Source: Clostridia bacterium (GTDB lineage: Bacteria; Bacillota_A; Clostridia; Christensenellales; Aristaeellaceae). Taken from it: a DNA stretch of 13,230 nucleotides. Position 1 is the first letter of the stretch; every line of letters starts with the position of its first letter. A model generated the notes under the pieces. That model had not been told where the DNA came from. It did not search any database and saw only the letters and a list, made by a program, of their open reading frames with translations. The position numbers were made by a program, and so were the translations under genes. Shown in pieces: positions 7,160-13,230 of this stretch. The stretch is from the NCBI GenBank assembly GCA_017397695.1, contig JAFQIF010000176.1, forward strand, positions 1-13,230, read 5' to 3'.

Positions 7160-7263
7160 GTCGCTCAAAACGCCTTTTTCAAGACAACGTTCGTTACTTT
7201 TCCGATTGACTGTGCAGAAAAAATATTCTTCACGGATCATATTCGCGCAAAAGGAGGATACTA

Positions 7264-7320
7264 TTGTCAAAACTGCCCTTGACGAAGCATCAAAAACGTG
7301 GCAAAATAGATAGCAGATAA
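7264..7320 (+). CDS. Possible 18-residue leader peptide or gene remnant
   Basis: A TTG codon at 7264 stands 6 nt after AAGGAGG (7251-7257), one of the strongest ribosome sites in the window. The frame then runs 18 codons to a TAA at 7318: TTG-initiated, beginning SKLPLTKHQKRGK, strongly basic. There is no other gene this ribosome site could serve; the SDR start is 110 nt further on. It may be a regulatory leader peptide, a small basic protein, or the remains of a lost gene. It overlaps the candidate SDR promoter, so both may not be functional together. Confidence 0.3.
   Translation: MSKLPLTKHQKRGKIDSR
7279..7307 (+). promoter_or_regulatory. Candidate promoter for the SDR gene
   Basis: TTGACG (7279-7284) and CAAAAT (7302-7307) are separated by 17 bp. 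The -35 box is good and the -10 box is weak (4/6). The start would be near 7314, placing the hairpin at 7332-7349 in the leader. I found no convincing catabolite-repression (cre) site in this region. Confidence 0.35.
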
Positions 7321-7375
7321 TAAAATCTTGCGCTGTGCCTTTGCGCAGCCACAAAAAGCTTAGGAGTGAATGATT

Positions 7376-8221
7376 ATGATGAATCTGCCCCTGAATGTTG
7401 ACTTTACCGGCAAGGTCGTCGTCGTGACCGGCGCGGGCGGCGTGCTGTGCGGCGATATGGCCCGTGCGTATGCGCAGGCCGGCGCGAAGGTCGCTGCTCT
7501 GGATCTGAACGAAGAAGCTGTCAAGAAGCTGGCCGACGAGTGCAAGGCCGAAGGCTTCATCTGCGAAGGCTACAAGTGCAACGTGCTCGATCCGGAAGCC
7601 ATTGAGGCTGTCCATCAGCAGGTTCTCGCCGATCTGGGCCCCTGCGACATTCTGGTCAACGGCGCCGGCGGCAACAACCCGCGCGCGACCACCGATAACG
7701 AGTATCAGCATGAAGCCAAGGAAGGCCAGAAGACCTTCTTCGATCTGGATGCGGGCGGCGTCGACTTCGTCTTCAAGCTCAATTTCCAGGGCACCCTGCT
7801 GCCGACCCAGGCCTTTGCCAAGGACATGGTCGCCCGCAAGACCGGTAACATCCTGAATATCTCCTCCATGAACGCCTACACCCCGCTGACCAAGATCCCG
7901 GCGTACTCCGGCGCCAAGGCTGCCATCTCCAACTTCACCCAGTGGCTGGCCACCCACTTCGCCGGCACCGGCATCCGCTGCAACGCGATCGCCCCGGGCT
8001 TCCTGGTTTCCAACCAGAACCGCGCCCTGCTCTTCAATCCGGACGGCACCCCGACTGCCCGCAGCGCAAAGATCCTCAACGGCACCCCGATGGGCCGCTA
8101 CGTCAATTCCGAGGAGCTCCTCGGCGGTCTGTTCTTCCTGACCGACGACAAGGCCGCCTCCGCCGTTACCGGCGTGGTGCTGCCGATCGACGCTGGTTTT
8201 GCTGCCTACTCCGGCGTGTAA
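7376..8221 (+). CDS. uxuB: SDR-family oxidoreductase, D-mannonate oxidoreductase (YjmF) type
   Basis: A 281-residue short-chain dehydrogenase. The cofactor motif TGAGGVLCG (18-26), NGAGG (95-99) and N136, S164, Y177 and K181 of the active site (SSM and YSGAK) are all present. The sequence between NGAGG and N136 (TTDNEY..., FFDLDAGGVDFVFKLN), the SSMNAYTPLTKIPAYSGAKAA region and the C-terminal end DAGFAAYSGV match my recollection of Bacillus YjmF/UxuB, proposed to interconvert D-fructuronate and D-mannonate in hexuronate breakdown. This family is unrelated to E. coli UxuB. The symbol rests on that resemblance. Of three clustered ATGs (7370, 7376, 7379) the one at 7376 is best spaced from TAGGAG. 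No uxaC, uxuA or kdgK lies nearby, so its pathway partners must be elsewhere. It ends in two tandem terminators. Confidence 0.85.
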   Translation: MMNLPLNVDFTGKVVVVTGAGGVLCGDMARAYAQAGAKVAALDLNEEAVKKLADECKAEGFICEGYKCNVLDPEAIEAVHQQVLADLGPCDILVNGAGGNNPRATTDNEYQHEAKEGQKTFFDLDAGGVDFVFKLNFQGTLLPTQAFAKDMVARKTGNILNISSMNAYTPLTKIPAYSGAKAAISNFTQWLATHFAGTGIRCNAIAPGFLVSNQNRALLFNPDGTPTARSAKILNGTPMGRYVNSEELLGGLFFLTDDKAASAVTGVVLPIDAGFAAYSGV

Positions 8222-8235
8222 TCCATCGCATTTCC

Positions 8236-8263
8236 GCTCCCCGGTTTTCCGGGGAGCTTTTTT
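8236..8263 (+). terminator. First terminator after the SDR gene
   Basis: GCTCCCCGG (8236-8244) pairs perfectly with CCGGGGAGC (8249-8257) around TTTT, followed by six T residues (8258-8263). It begins 14 nt after the stop. Confidence 0.93.
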
Positions 8264-8271
8264 CAAGCTTC

Positions 8272-8300
8272 ACCACCGGCTCCTGCCGGTGGTTTTGTTT
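8272..8300 (+). terminator. Second, tandem terminator after the SDR gene
   Basis: ACCACCGGC (8272-8280) pairs with GCCGGTGGT (8285-8293) around TCCT, followed by TTTGTTT. It stands only 8 nt beyond the first terminator. Confidence 0.8.
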
Positions 8301-8310
8301 ACACAACGAC

Positions 8311-8337
8311 AAACGGACGGCTTGCGCCGTCCGTTTT
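8311..8337. terminator. Bidirectional terminator between converging units
   Basis: AAACGGACGGC (8311-8321) pairs with GCCGTCCGTTT (8326-8336) around TTGC, an 11-bp stem flanked by A and T runs on both sides. On the minus strand it starts 6 nt after the stop of the adaptor gene at 8343 and has a broken U-run (TTTGTCGTT). On the plus strand it would be a third barrier after the SDR gene. Confidence 0.75.
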
Positions 8338-8342
8338 ACTGT

Positions 8343-9392
8343 TTAAAAAGATGCCGTCGCATTCATGCCGATGCGCACGCGGTCATTCTGTTCCAGCTCG
8401 ATCGCCACATCGAAGCTGGAAGCGGAGCCATCCTCCGCGCCCGCGCCGGCGATACTGACCACTCTGCCCGGGATGGTTTCGCCGCGATAGGCATCCAGCT
8501 CCACCGCAACCTCCATGCCCACCTCGATGGATGCGAGATCCTCTTCATCCGCAGGGCAGATCAGCTTCATATCCCCACGCTCACAGAAGGTCGCCATCAC
8601 CTGGTCCTTCTCCGCCTGCGCGCCGCTCTCCACTGCCACGCTCAGCAGCACGCCGGACGCCGGCATCTTCACGCTGCCGTCGCTGCCCTGCATGTCCTCC
8701 AGCGCATCCGGCACGATCTCAAAGAGCAGATCACCGCGCTTAACCTGCTGACCGTCTGTCACGTGTACCGCGCGGACATAGCCTTCAGCCGTAATGCCGA
8801 CCGGATCCACACGCTTCACGTTTCCCTCGCCGATGCGGCTGGAGCTATAATAGCGCTTGTCGCGATAGACATTGATATCCTCGCCAATGCGGATGTCATC
8901 GTAGGCGGTGATCTCCAGCGTATATTTCTTGCCCTCCACGCCAGTAACAATGGCCTCGCCCGTGCGGTTGTTGTTGGAATCGGATCGGATGTAGACCTTC
9001 TCGCCCACATGCACGATCTTGTACTCGTTTTCGCTGGCTGCACCCGCCGTGGTGCAGTCGGCGGTATAGAGCGTTTCGCGCTCCATGTAGCACAGCGCGC
9101 CGTAGCGGTCCTGCACGGATGCCGCGCTGTCGCCCGGCTGGGCAAATACGCCGGTAATCGTGCCGTCAAAATCAGCATAGACTTTCTGCGCGCTCAGCGT
9201 AAAGAGCATATCGCCTGCCTCGAGCTCATCACCTGCGCGCACGGCAAAATCGCCCACCCTGCCACTGTGCGGCGCAAGGATCGTCTGCTTTCTCGCCGCT
9301 TCAATCGTGCCATCGATGCGCACGGCTTCGCCAGCCAATGCAATCGCGGGCAGCATCAGCGCCGCAAGCAGCGCCGCCATCATTTTCTTCAT
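8343..9392 (-). CDS. Exported efflux adaptor-like protein with several lipoyl-type half motifs
   Basis: Fourth gene of the export operon, 349 residues. A Sec signal peptide is evident (MKK, hydrophobic 6-17, AIALA before G21), with no lipobox cysteine and no membrane anchor after cleavage. Lipoyl/biotinyl-like half motifs recur at about 36-67, 74-91, 201-226 and 242-268, each with a Gly-rich turn followed by G-(D/Q/A)-x-(L/V/A)-x-x-x-(D/Q)-x-(L/V). A separate beta-rich stretch at about 124-178 lies between the pairs, and a C-terminal HlyD-like beta domain covers about 275-349. No long coiled-coil hairpin separates the halves. I chose the ATG at 9392 because GGAAAGGA lies 8 nt upstream. The ATG at 9401 practically touches that site. 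It begins 20 nt after the permease stop. Its likely role is coupling substrate to the MacB-like permease; the substrate is unknown. Confidence 0.8.
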   Translation of the reverse strand: MKKMMAALLAALMLPAIALAGEAVRIDGTIEAARKQTILAPHSGRVGDFAVRAGDELEAGDMLFTLSAQKVYADFDGTITGVFAQPGDSAASVQDRYGALCYMERETLYTADCTTAGAASENEYKIVHVGEKVYIRSDSNNNRTGEAIVTGVEGKKYTLEITAYDDIRIGEDINVYRDKRYYSSSRIGEGNVKRVDPVGITAEGYVRAVHVTDGQQVKRGDLLFEIVPDALEDMQGSDGSVKMPASGVLLSVAVESGAQAEKDQVMATFCERGDMKLICPADEEDLASIEVGMEVAVELDAYRGETIPGRVVSIAGAGAEDGSASSFDVAIELEQNDRVRIGMNATASF

Positions 9393-9412
9393 ATGTTTCA
9401 TCCTTTCCGCGC

Positions 9413-10627
9413 TTACATGCTGCGCAGCGCGTCGATCGGGTTCAGGTTGCTGGCCTTGCGCGCAGGCGCCCAGCCGAATATAATGCCCACCGCCGCCGAA
9501 AAGCTGACGCCCAGCACGATGGCGAATGTATTGAGCGAGAACGTGATATCCGTATTCACGCAGATAAGATACGACACCGTCAGGCCCACGATCACACCAA
9601 TCACGCCGCCCAGCAGCGAGAGAATGATCGCCTCAATGAGGAACTGCGTCTGAATCTGTCCCGGCTCCGCGCCCAGCGCCTTGCGAAGGCCAATCTCCGT
9701 CGTCCGCTCTGTAACGGTTACGAGCATCATGTTCATGATGCCGATGCCGCCGACAACCAGCGCGATGGACGCGATGCCCACCAGCAGCGACATCATCATC
9801 GAAGTCATCAGGTTCATGGCGTCGGTCATCGATTCCATGTTGATGATCTGATACGTGTCATCCTTGTAGTTGAAGATGCCGTCCAGAACGATTTCCATCT
9901 CCTCAATCGCAGCATCCGTCTCGTCCGGATCGGTTACATAAACCTCCAGCGTGGATACGGTCGAGGTCTTCATCAGCTTCTTCGCCGCCGTATAGGGCAC
10001 ATAGACCGTTCCATCCGATGAGCCGCCCAGCAGAATCTGCGCAAAGAGGCTCGCGTCCTCCTCCTCGTCGATTGTGCCGATCACGGTGTATTCCAGTCCG
10101 CTCAAGTAAAACGTCTGTCCCAGCGGGTTTTCGCCAAAGAACAGCGTCTTCGCCGTACCGCTGTCGATCAGGCAAACCTGCGATCCCTGCTCTACGTCAA
10201 TCGCATTGATCGCTCGTCCCTCAGCGAGTAAATCCTCGTTGTGCCGGAAATACTCGTCGCCATTGCCGTTGACGCTGATGGCGTCCGACCATGCGCCGCC
10301 GCGCTTCGCCGTCGTCTTCGTGCTCAGCGACGGCGAAAGGCTCGCCACATGCTCACAGGCGAGCAGCTGATCCAACTCTGCATCGTTCAGGCCCTGCTTG
10401 AGCGCCGTGCCGGATATCGAAACGCGCAGCGTTCCCAGACCCATGGCGTCGAACTGCGCATTCATGGTATCCGTCGCGCCCTGTACAACGGTCATCAGCG
10501 CGATAATCGCCGCCACGCCGATGATGATGCCCAGCGTGGTCAGAAATGTGCGCATCTTGTTGCCGGTGATATTGGATACCGACATGCTCACGCTTTCCAT
10601 GAACATGTCCCATTTCTTCTTAATCAT
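9413..10627 (-). CDS. MacB/FtsX-type ABC transporter permease
   Basis: Inner-membrane subunit of a mechanotransmission-type ABC exporter, 404 residues. Membrane segment 1 is at about 28-50. A MacB periplasmic core domain follows (about 51-265), then three membrane segments at about 278-303, 328-355 and 366-388. Family signatures are MRTFLTTLGIIIGVAA (25-40), VTERTTEIGLRKALGA (305-320) and the terminal APARKASNLNPIDALRSM (387-404). AAGGAG lies 9 nt before the ATG, and the start overlaps the ATPase stop by 8 bp, indicating translational coupling. Relatives include MacB, YknZ and bacteriocin or antibiotic exporters. In MacB itself the ATPase is fused N-terminally; here it is a separate protein, as usual in Firmicutes. 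The substrate is unknown. Confidence 0.93.
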   Translation of the reverse strand: MIKKKWDMFMESVSMSVSNITGNKMRTFLTTLGIIIGVAAIIALMTVVQGATDTMNAQFDAMGLGTLRVSISGTALKQGLNDAELDQLLACEHVASLSPSLSTKTTAKRGGAWSDAISVNGNGDEYFRHNEDLLAEGRAINAIDVEQGSQVCLIDSGTAKTLFFGENPLGQTFYLSGLEYTVIGTIDEEEDASLFAQILLGGSSDGTVYVPYTAAKKLMKTSTVSTLEVYVTDPDETDAAIEEMEIVLDGIFNYKDDTYQIINMESMTDAMNLMTSMMMSLLVGIASIALVVGGIGIMNMMLVTVTERTTEIGLRKALGAEPGQIQTQFLIEAIILSLLGGVIGVIVGLTVSYLICVNTDITFSLNTFAIVLGVSFSAAVGIIFGWAPARKASNLNPIDALRSM

Positions 10628-11312
10628 ACACGCTCACTCCTTCCGAGAGCTCGCCGTCCAGAATACTTACGATTCTGGAACCGTGGCGCGCAATCTTGAG
10701 GTCATGCGTGATCATGACAATCGTTCTGCCTTCACCGTGCAGCTCCCCAAAGAGTTCCATCACCTGCTCGCCGGTCTTCTGATCCAGCGCGCCGGTCGGC
10801 TCGTCCGCCAGCAGGATCGTCGGGTTTGTCGCCAGCGCGCGCGCAATTGCCACGCGCTGCTGCTGGCCGCCGGAAAGCTGGTTGCGGTTATGGTGAAGCT
10901 TGTCCTTAAGGCCCACCCGCACCAGCATCTCCTCTGCCCGGCGCGCACGCTCCCTGGGCGGCACACCGGCATAAATCAGCGGCAGCTCTACGTTCTTCAT
11001 GGCGTCGAGCCTGGGCAAAAGCTGAAACTGCTGAAAAATGAAGCCGATCTCCCGGCTGCGGATACGCGCCAGCTGCTTCTGATCCAGATCGCGGATCATG
11101 CGTCCGTGCAGGATGTACGTACCGGAGGTCGGCGTATCCAGACAACCGATGATGTTCATCAGCGTCGTTTTGCCGCTGCCCGACGGACCAAGCACCGAAA
11201 GGAATTCTCCTTCGGCGATATCCAGATCGATGCCCTTGAGGATCGTCTGAATTTCATCGCCCATCTGGTATTGCTTGACGATATTGCGCATCGAGAAAAA
11301 ATCGCTATCCAT
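10620..11312 (-). CDS. ABC transporter ATP-binding protein (MacB/LolD/YknY type)
   Basis: Cytosolic motor of the exporter, 230 residues. All nucleotide-binding motifs are intact: Walker A GPSGSGKT (42-49), Q-loop FQQFQLLP (93-100), signature LSGGQQQR (146-153), Walker B ILLADE (166-171) followed by PTGALD, and the switch histidine H203 (ITHD). The Q-loop and PTGALD wording is characteristic of the family that partners MacB/FtsX permeases. GGAGG sits 5 nt before the ATG at 11312. The gene starts 12 nt after the first adaptor's stop and overlaps the permease start, so the three are one transcript. Confidence 0.96.
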   Translation of the reverse strand: MDSDFFSMRNIVKQYQMGDEIQTILKGIDLDIAEGEFLSVLGPSGSGKTTLMNIIGCLDTPTSGTYILHGRMIRDLDQKQLARIRSREIGFIFQQFQLLPRLDAMKNVELPLIYAGVPPRERARRAEEMLVRVGLKDKLHHNRNQLSGGQQQRVAIARALATNPTILLADEPTGALDQKTGEQVMELFGELHGEGRTIVMITHDLKIARHGSRIVSILDGELSEGVSVYD

Positions 11313-11324
11313 CTGCGCCTCCGG

Positions 11325-12185
11325 TTATCGGGTCTTTGCATCCAGCGCCAGCATCAGCTCCATCATGCTCATGCCGCTTTCCTTGAGTACCGTATCGCCC
11401 GGCTTTGCTCCGTCTACGATCTGGCAATATACGCCGTCGCTCGCGCCAATGGTCACCATCACCTTTTCCGGCTCTTCACCGCCGCGGCCGATAAGCACAT
11501 ACGGCTGATTGTACTCGTCAAACTGTACGGCCTCCAGGCGAACCAGCGCCGCGTCTTCCACGTGCTCGCGCAGCACCTTCGCGCTCACCTGCATGCCCGG
11601 ATATGCACCGGAGATCTCGCCCATTGGCACCGTTGCCGTGTAATAGGACAGATCGCCGGAGGCCGTGCCATTCTTATTGAGCGCGGATACCACTGCGTCA
11701 AACTGGCTGTCCGTCGCCAGCACGATCACCGACACTTCTGCTCCTGGGGCTACCGCGCGTACATCATATTCATCGACGTTCAGCTGTACCTCCAGGCGCT
11801 GCATATCGATGATCTCCGCCGCCGTTTCGCCCGCGCCGATGACGTCACCCTCCTGAATAAACAGGCCGGTCACCTCGCCGGCAAGCTCAGCTTCCACCGT
11901 CTCGCCACCGTCCAGGCGGTAAATGCGGTCGCCCTTGCTCACCTGCTGGTTCTGCTCCACGTATACCGTGCGCACCGTGCCGCCTTCTCCCGCCGCAATC
12001 GTCTGCATGCGCGGCGCGTGCACCAGACCGTCAAAATTGTAGTATGTCGTCAGATTGCCCTGCGTGACCGGGAACTCATTATATGCTACAGATTCCGTCT
12101 GCTGGGATAGATACAAAAAGCCGCCGACAGCCAGCGCAGCAGCCAGAAGCACGACCCACTTGATCCACTTCCTCTTCTTTTTCAC
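11325..12185 (-). CDS. Membrane-anchored HlyD/MacA-like adaptor
   Basis: First gene of the export operon, 286 residues. A basic start (KKKRKWIKW) leads into one membrane segment at about 8-27. The outer part has two lipoyl half motifs close together (VRTVYVEQNQQVSKGD at 71-86 and GEVTGLFIQEGDVIGAGE at 103-120), then beta-barrel and membrane-proximal domains (about 128-270). Only about 16 residues separate the halves, so the usual coiled-coil hairpin is absent. I start it at the GTG at 12185, because AAGGAGG (12200-12194) sits 8 nt upstream. The in-frame ATG at 12215 coincides with the -10 region and would not be in the transcript. Its likely role is holding or gating substrate for the MacB-like permease. 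Confidence 0.87.
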   Translation of the reverse strand: MKKKRKWIKWVVLLAAALAVGGFLYLSQQTESVAYNEFPVTQGNLTTYYNFDGLVHAPRMQTIAAGEGGTVRTVYVEQNQQVSKGDRIYRLDGGETVEAELAGEVTGLFIQEGDVIGAGETAAEIIDMQRLEVQLNVDEYDVRAVAPGAEVSVIVLATDSQFDAVVSALNKNGTASGDLSYYTATVPMGEISGAYPGMQVSAKVLREHVEDAALVRLEAVQFDEYNQPYVLIGRGGEEPEKVMVTIGASDGVYCQIVDGAKPGDTVLKESGMSMMELMLALDAKTR

Positions 12186-12215
12186 AGGAACAGCCTCCTT
12201 GTATGGTATTCTCAT

Positions 12216-12244
12216 ATTATATCGTACGCAATCCGTTTATACAA
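12216..12244 (-). promoter_or_regulatory. Promoter for the four-gene export operon
   Basis: On the minus strand TTGTAT (12244-12239) precedes a perfect TATAAT (12221-12216) by 17 bp. The -35 box is weak (3/6). The start is expected near 12209, giving a short leader that contains the AAGGAGG serving the GTG at 12185. I see no obvious operator repeat next to it. Confidence 0.6.
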
Positions 12245-12288
12245 CCAATTGCCACGGTTATATCAGCAAAGTCAATTTGCCTCTTTAC

Positions 12289-12323
12289 AAAAAAAGACCG
12301 CAGGGCTCCCACACCCTGCGGTC
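12289..12323 (-). terminator. Intrinsic terminator after the sugar-type permease
   Basis: On the minus strand GACCGCAGGG (12323-12314) pairs perfectly with CCCTGCGGTC (12305-12296) around an 8-nt loop and is followed by seven T residues (12295-12289). It stands 27 nt after the stop at 12351 and separates this unit from the export operon. Confidence 0.93.
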
Positions 12324-12350
12324 CGATTGTTGGAGGGAATCTTTTTCGTT

Positions 12351-13230
12351 TTAGTCCTTGCCCTGCGCCTTCGGCTTCTTCTTGGGCGCAACGCTGCTCC
12401 ACGCATGCATCACCAGCGCCAGCGCGATAACGCCGTAGCACATGAACACGCGGAAGTACTCGCCGATGGCGGCATCGCCGAAGAGGTTCTTGCCGGCAGC
12501 CGGAGCGAGGATGAACATCAGGTGGAAGAGTACGGTACCCAGCAGGGCCTGCGTGTTCGTCGCGCGAACGACGGATGCGCCGCCAACCAGGATCGCCGCG
12601 CCGGCATACAGACCAACCTGATCCGCCGCGCCATAAGTCTGGAATGCGCCCAGATTCTGCACGAAGATCAGCTGGCCCCAACCTGCCAGAACCGTGGAAA
12701 TGGTGATCGCGATGATACGGACCTTATCCACATTGATGCCCGACGCATTGGCTACGGTGCGGTTCTGGCCAACGGCACGGAACTGCTGGCCAAGGCGCGT
12801 ACGCATGAGCAGAACGTTGAACAGGCACAGCAGCGCCACGATGCCAAACGTCGCCATCGGAACCTGAACCATGGAGAACAGATCCTTCATCATCGGCAGC
12901 TGCATCGCCACGCAAACCAGCGCCAGCGCACCCAGCTGCATGCCCAGCTTCTTGTTGTTCCTGCGATGGCTGCGCACATGGCCGATGATCAGAATCACGG
13001 CAATGACCACGGCAAACACGAGAGTCGCCTGCGCCATCGGCAGACGCCAGAGCTTCTCCAGCGTGCCGCCCATGCCGCCCGCCTTCGAGAGGTCCATCGT
13101 GTTGGCGATGCCCTTGGAGCCCTTGATCGTCAGATCCGGATTGTTGATCGGAATGATGTTGTCAAAGATGAACAGGCACAGCAGCTGATACAGACCGTTG
13201 GCAAAGTAGCCAAGGATCATGCCGCCGATC
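12351..13230 (-). CDS. Sugar/nucleoside-type ABC transporter permease (BPD_transp_2 family), C-terminal part
   Basis: Membrane subunit of an importer of the RbsC/YjfF/nucleoside type. The frame is open at the right edge, so the true N-terminus is missing; 292 residues are visible of an expected 320-400. Several hydrophobic segments alternate with short loops. The cytoplasmic coupling loop with the family motif is clear: RLGQQFRAVGQNRTVANASG followed by INVDKVRI, then GLYAGAAILVGGASVV and a C-terminal FRVFMCYGVIALALVMHAW segment before a basic tail. The ATG at 13220 is only an internal methionine. The substrate is not readable; the ATPase and binding protein should lie beyond the right edge. 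The terminator at 12289-12323 marks it as the last gene of its operon. Confidence 0.88.
   Translation of the reverse strand, partial: IGGMILGYFANGLYQLLCLFIFDNIIPINNPDLTIKGSKGIANTMDLSKAGGMGGTLEKLWRLPMAQATLVFAVVIAVILIIGHVRSHRRNNKKLGMQLGALALVCVAMQLPMMKDLFSMVQVPMATFGIVALLCLFNVLLMRTRLGQQFRAVGQNRTVANASGINVDKVRIIAITISTVLAGWGQLIFVQNLGAFQTYGAADQVGLYAGAAILVGGASVVRATNTQALLGTVLFHLMFILAPAAGKNLFGDAAIGEYFRVFMCYGVIALALVMHAWSSVAPKKKPKAQGKD

Larger units (their letters stand above)
7160..7375 (+). other. Leader region upstream of the SDR gene
   Basis: This 216-bp gap holds no terminator. It contains a strong ribosome site followed by a short TTG-initiated ORF (7264-7320), a possible promoter (7279-7307), and a small hairpin, GCTGTGC (7332-7338) with GCGCAGC (7343-7349), around a CTTT loop and including one G-U pair. 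The hairpin sits about 12 nt before the SDR ribosome site TAGGAG and has no U-run. Confidence 0.4.

Noticed and set aside
7166..7184. A catabolite-repression (cre) site around TCAAAACGCC.
   Set aside because: The right half does not match the consensus; at least four positions disagree.
5513..8266. A 917-codon open frame on the minus strand across the ytvI-like, HD and SDR genes.
   Set aside because: It begins inside the SDR terminator, crosses two intergenic regions and a promoter, has no ribosome site, and its composition (rich in His, Gln, Arg, Gly, Asp) is that of an antisense shadow of GC-rich genes.
10398..12110. A 570-codon open frame on the plus strand opposite the export operon.
   Set aside because: It lies antisense to three well-supported genes, has no ribosome site, and shows shadow-like His/Arg-rich composition.
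12186..12215. ATG start for the first adaptor at 12215.
   Set aside because: It lies between the -10 box and the predicted start of transcription, and its extension would contain the AAGGAGG that serves the GTG at 12185.

Overview
This 13.2 kb window reads as ordinary chromosomal DNA of a moderately high-GC, clostridia-like Firmicute, probably an anaerobic gut lineage. Four things point that way. The cmk-plsC-ispH-rpsA gene string is a Firmicutes arrangement. Ribosome binding sites are strong GGAGG-type. There is a YtvI-type AI-2E-family membrane protein, a family linked to sporulation. The short-chain dehydrogenase closely resembles Bacillus YjmF. The lineage is inferred from gene content only. 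I see no tRNA, rRNA, CRISPR array, insertion sequence or phage gene.

Layout, left to right. (1) Positions 1-785, minus: the N-terminal 261 codons of ftsH, cut by the left edge, with a near-consensus promoter at 830-858. (2) Positions 983-4569, minus: a housekeeping string transcribed cmk, plsC, ispH, rpsA, with a promoter at 4623-4652 and a terminator at 937-965. It covers pyrimidine nucleotide, phospholipid and isoprenoid synthesis plus translation. (3) Positions 4612-4833: a divergent control region. To its right lies an unrecognised 157-residue membrane-anchored protein on the plus strand with its own promoter and terminator. (4) Positions 5486-8221, plus: a YtvI-like membrane protein, an HD-domain phosphohydrolase and a YjmF-like SDR (D-mannonate oxidoreductase type). 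The first has its own terminator and the second its own promoter. (5) Positions 8222-8342: three consecutive terminator hairpins where plus and minus transcription converge. (6) Positions 8343-12185, minus: a four-gene MacAB-like export operon, in the order membrane-anchored adaptor, ATPase, MacB/FtsX-type permease, signal-peptide adaptor. (7) Positions 12351-13230, minus: the C-terminal part of a sugar or nucleoside ABC permease, cut by the right edge, with its own terminator.

How the genes fit together: only the export operon is an evident multi-protein machine. Its two adaptors both appear to lack the long coiled-coil hairpin used to dock TolC-type channels, and the second carries several lipoyl-like half-motifs. 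I do not see a clear novel defence or biosynthetic system. The most unusual signals are the paired adaptors, a structured RNA leader directly before the rpsA ribosome binding site, a short TTG-initiated ORF with a strong ribosome binding site upstream of the SDR, and repeat elements in the 4.6-4.8 kb and 5.4 kb intergenic regions. Gene functions rest on motifs I can read, not on searches.
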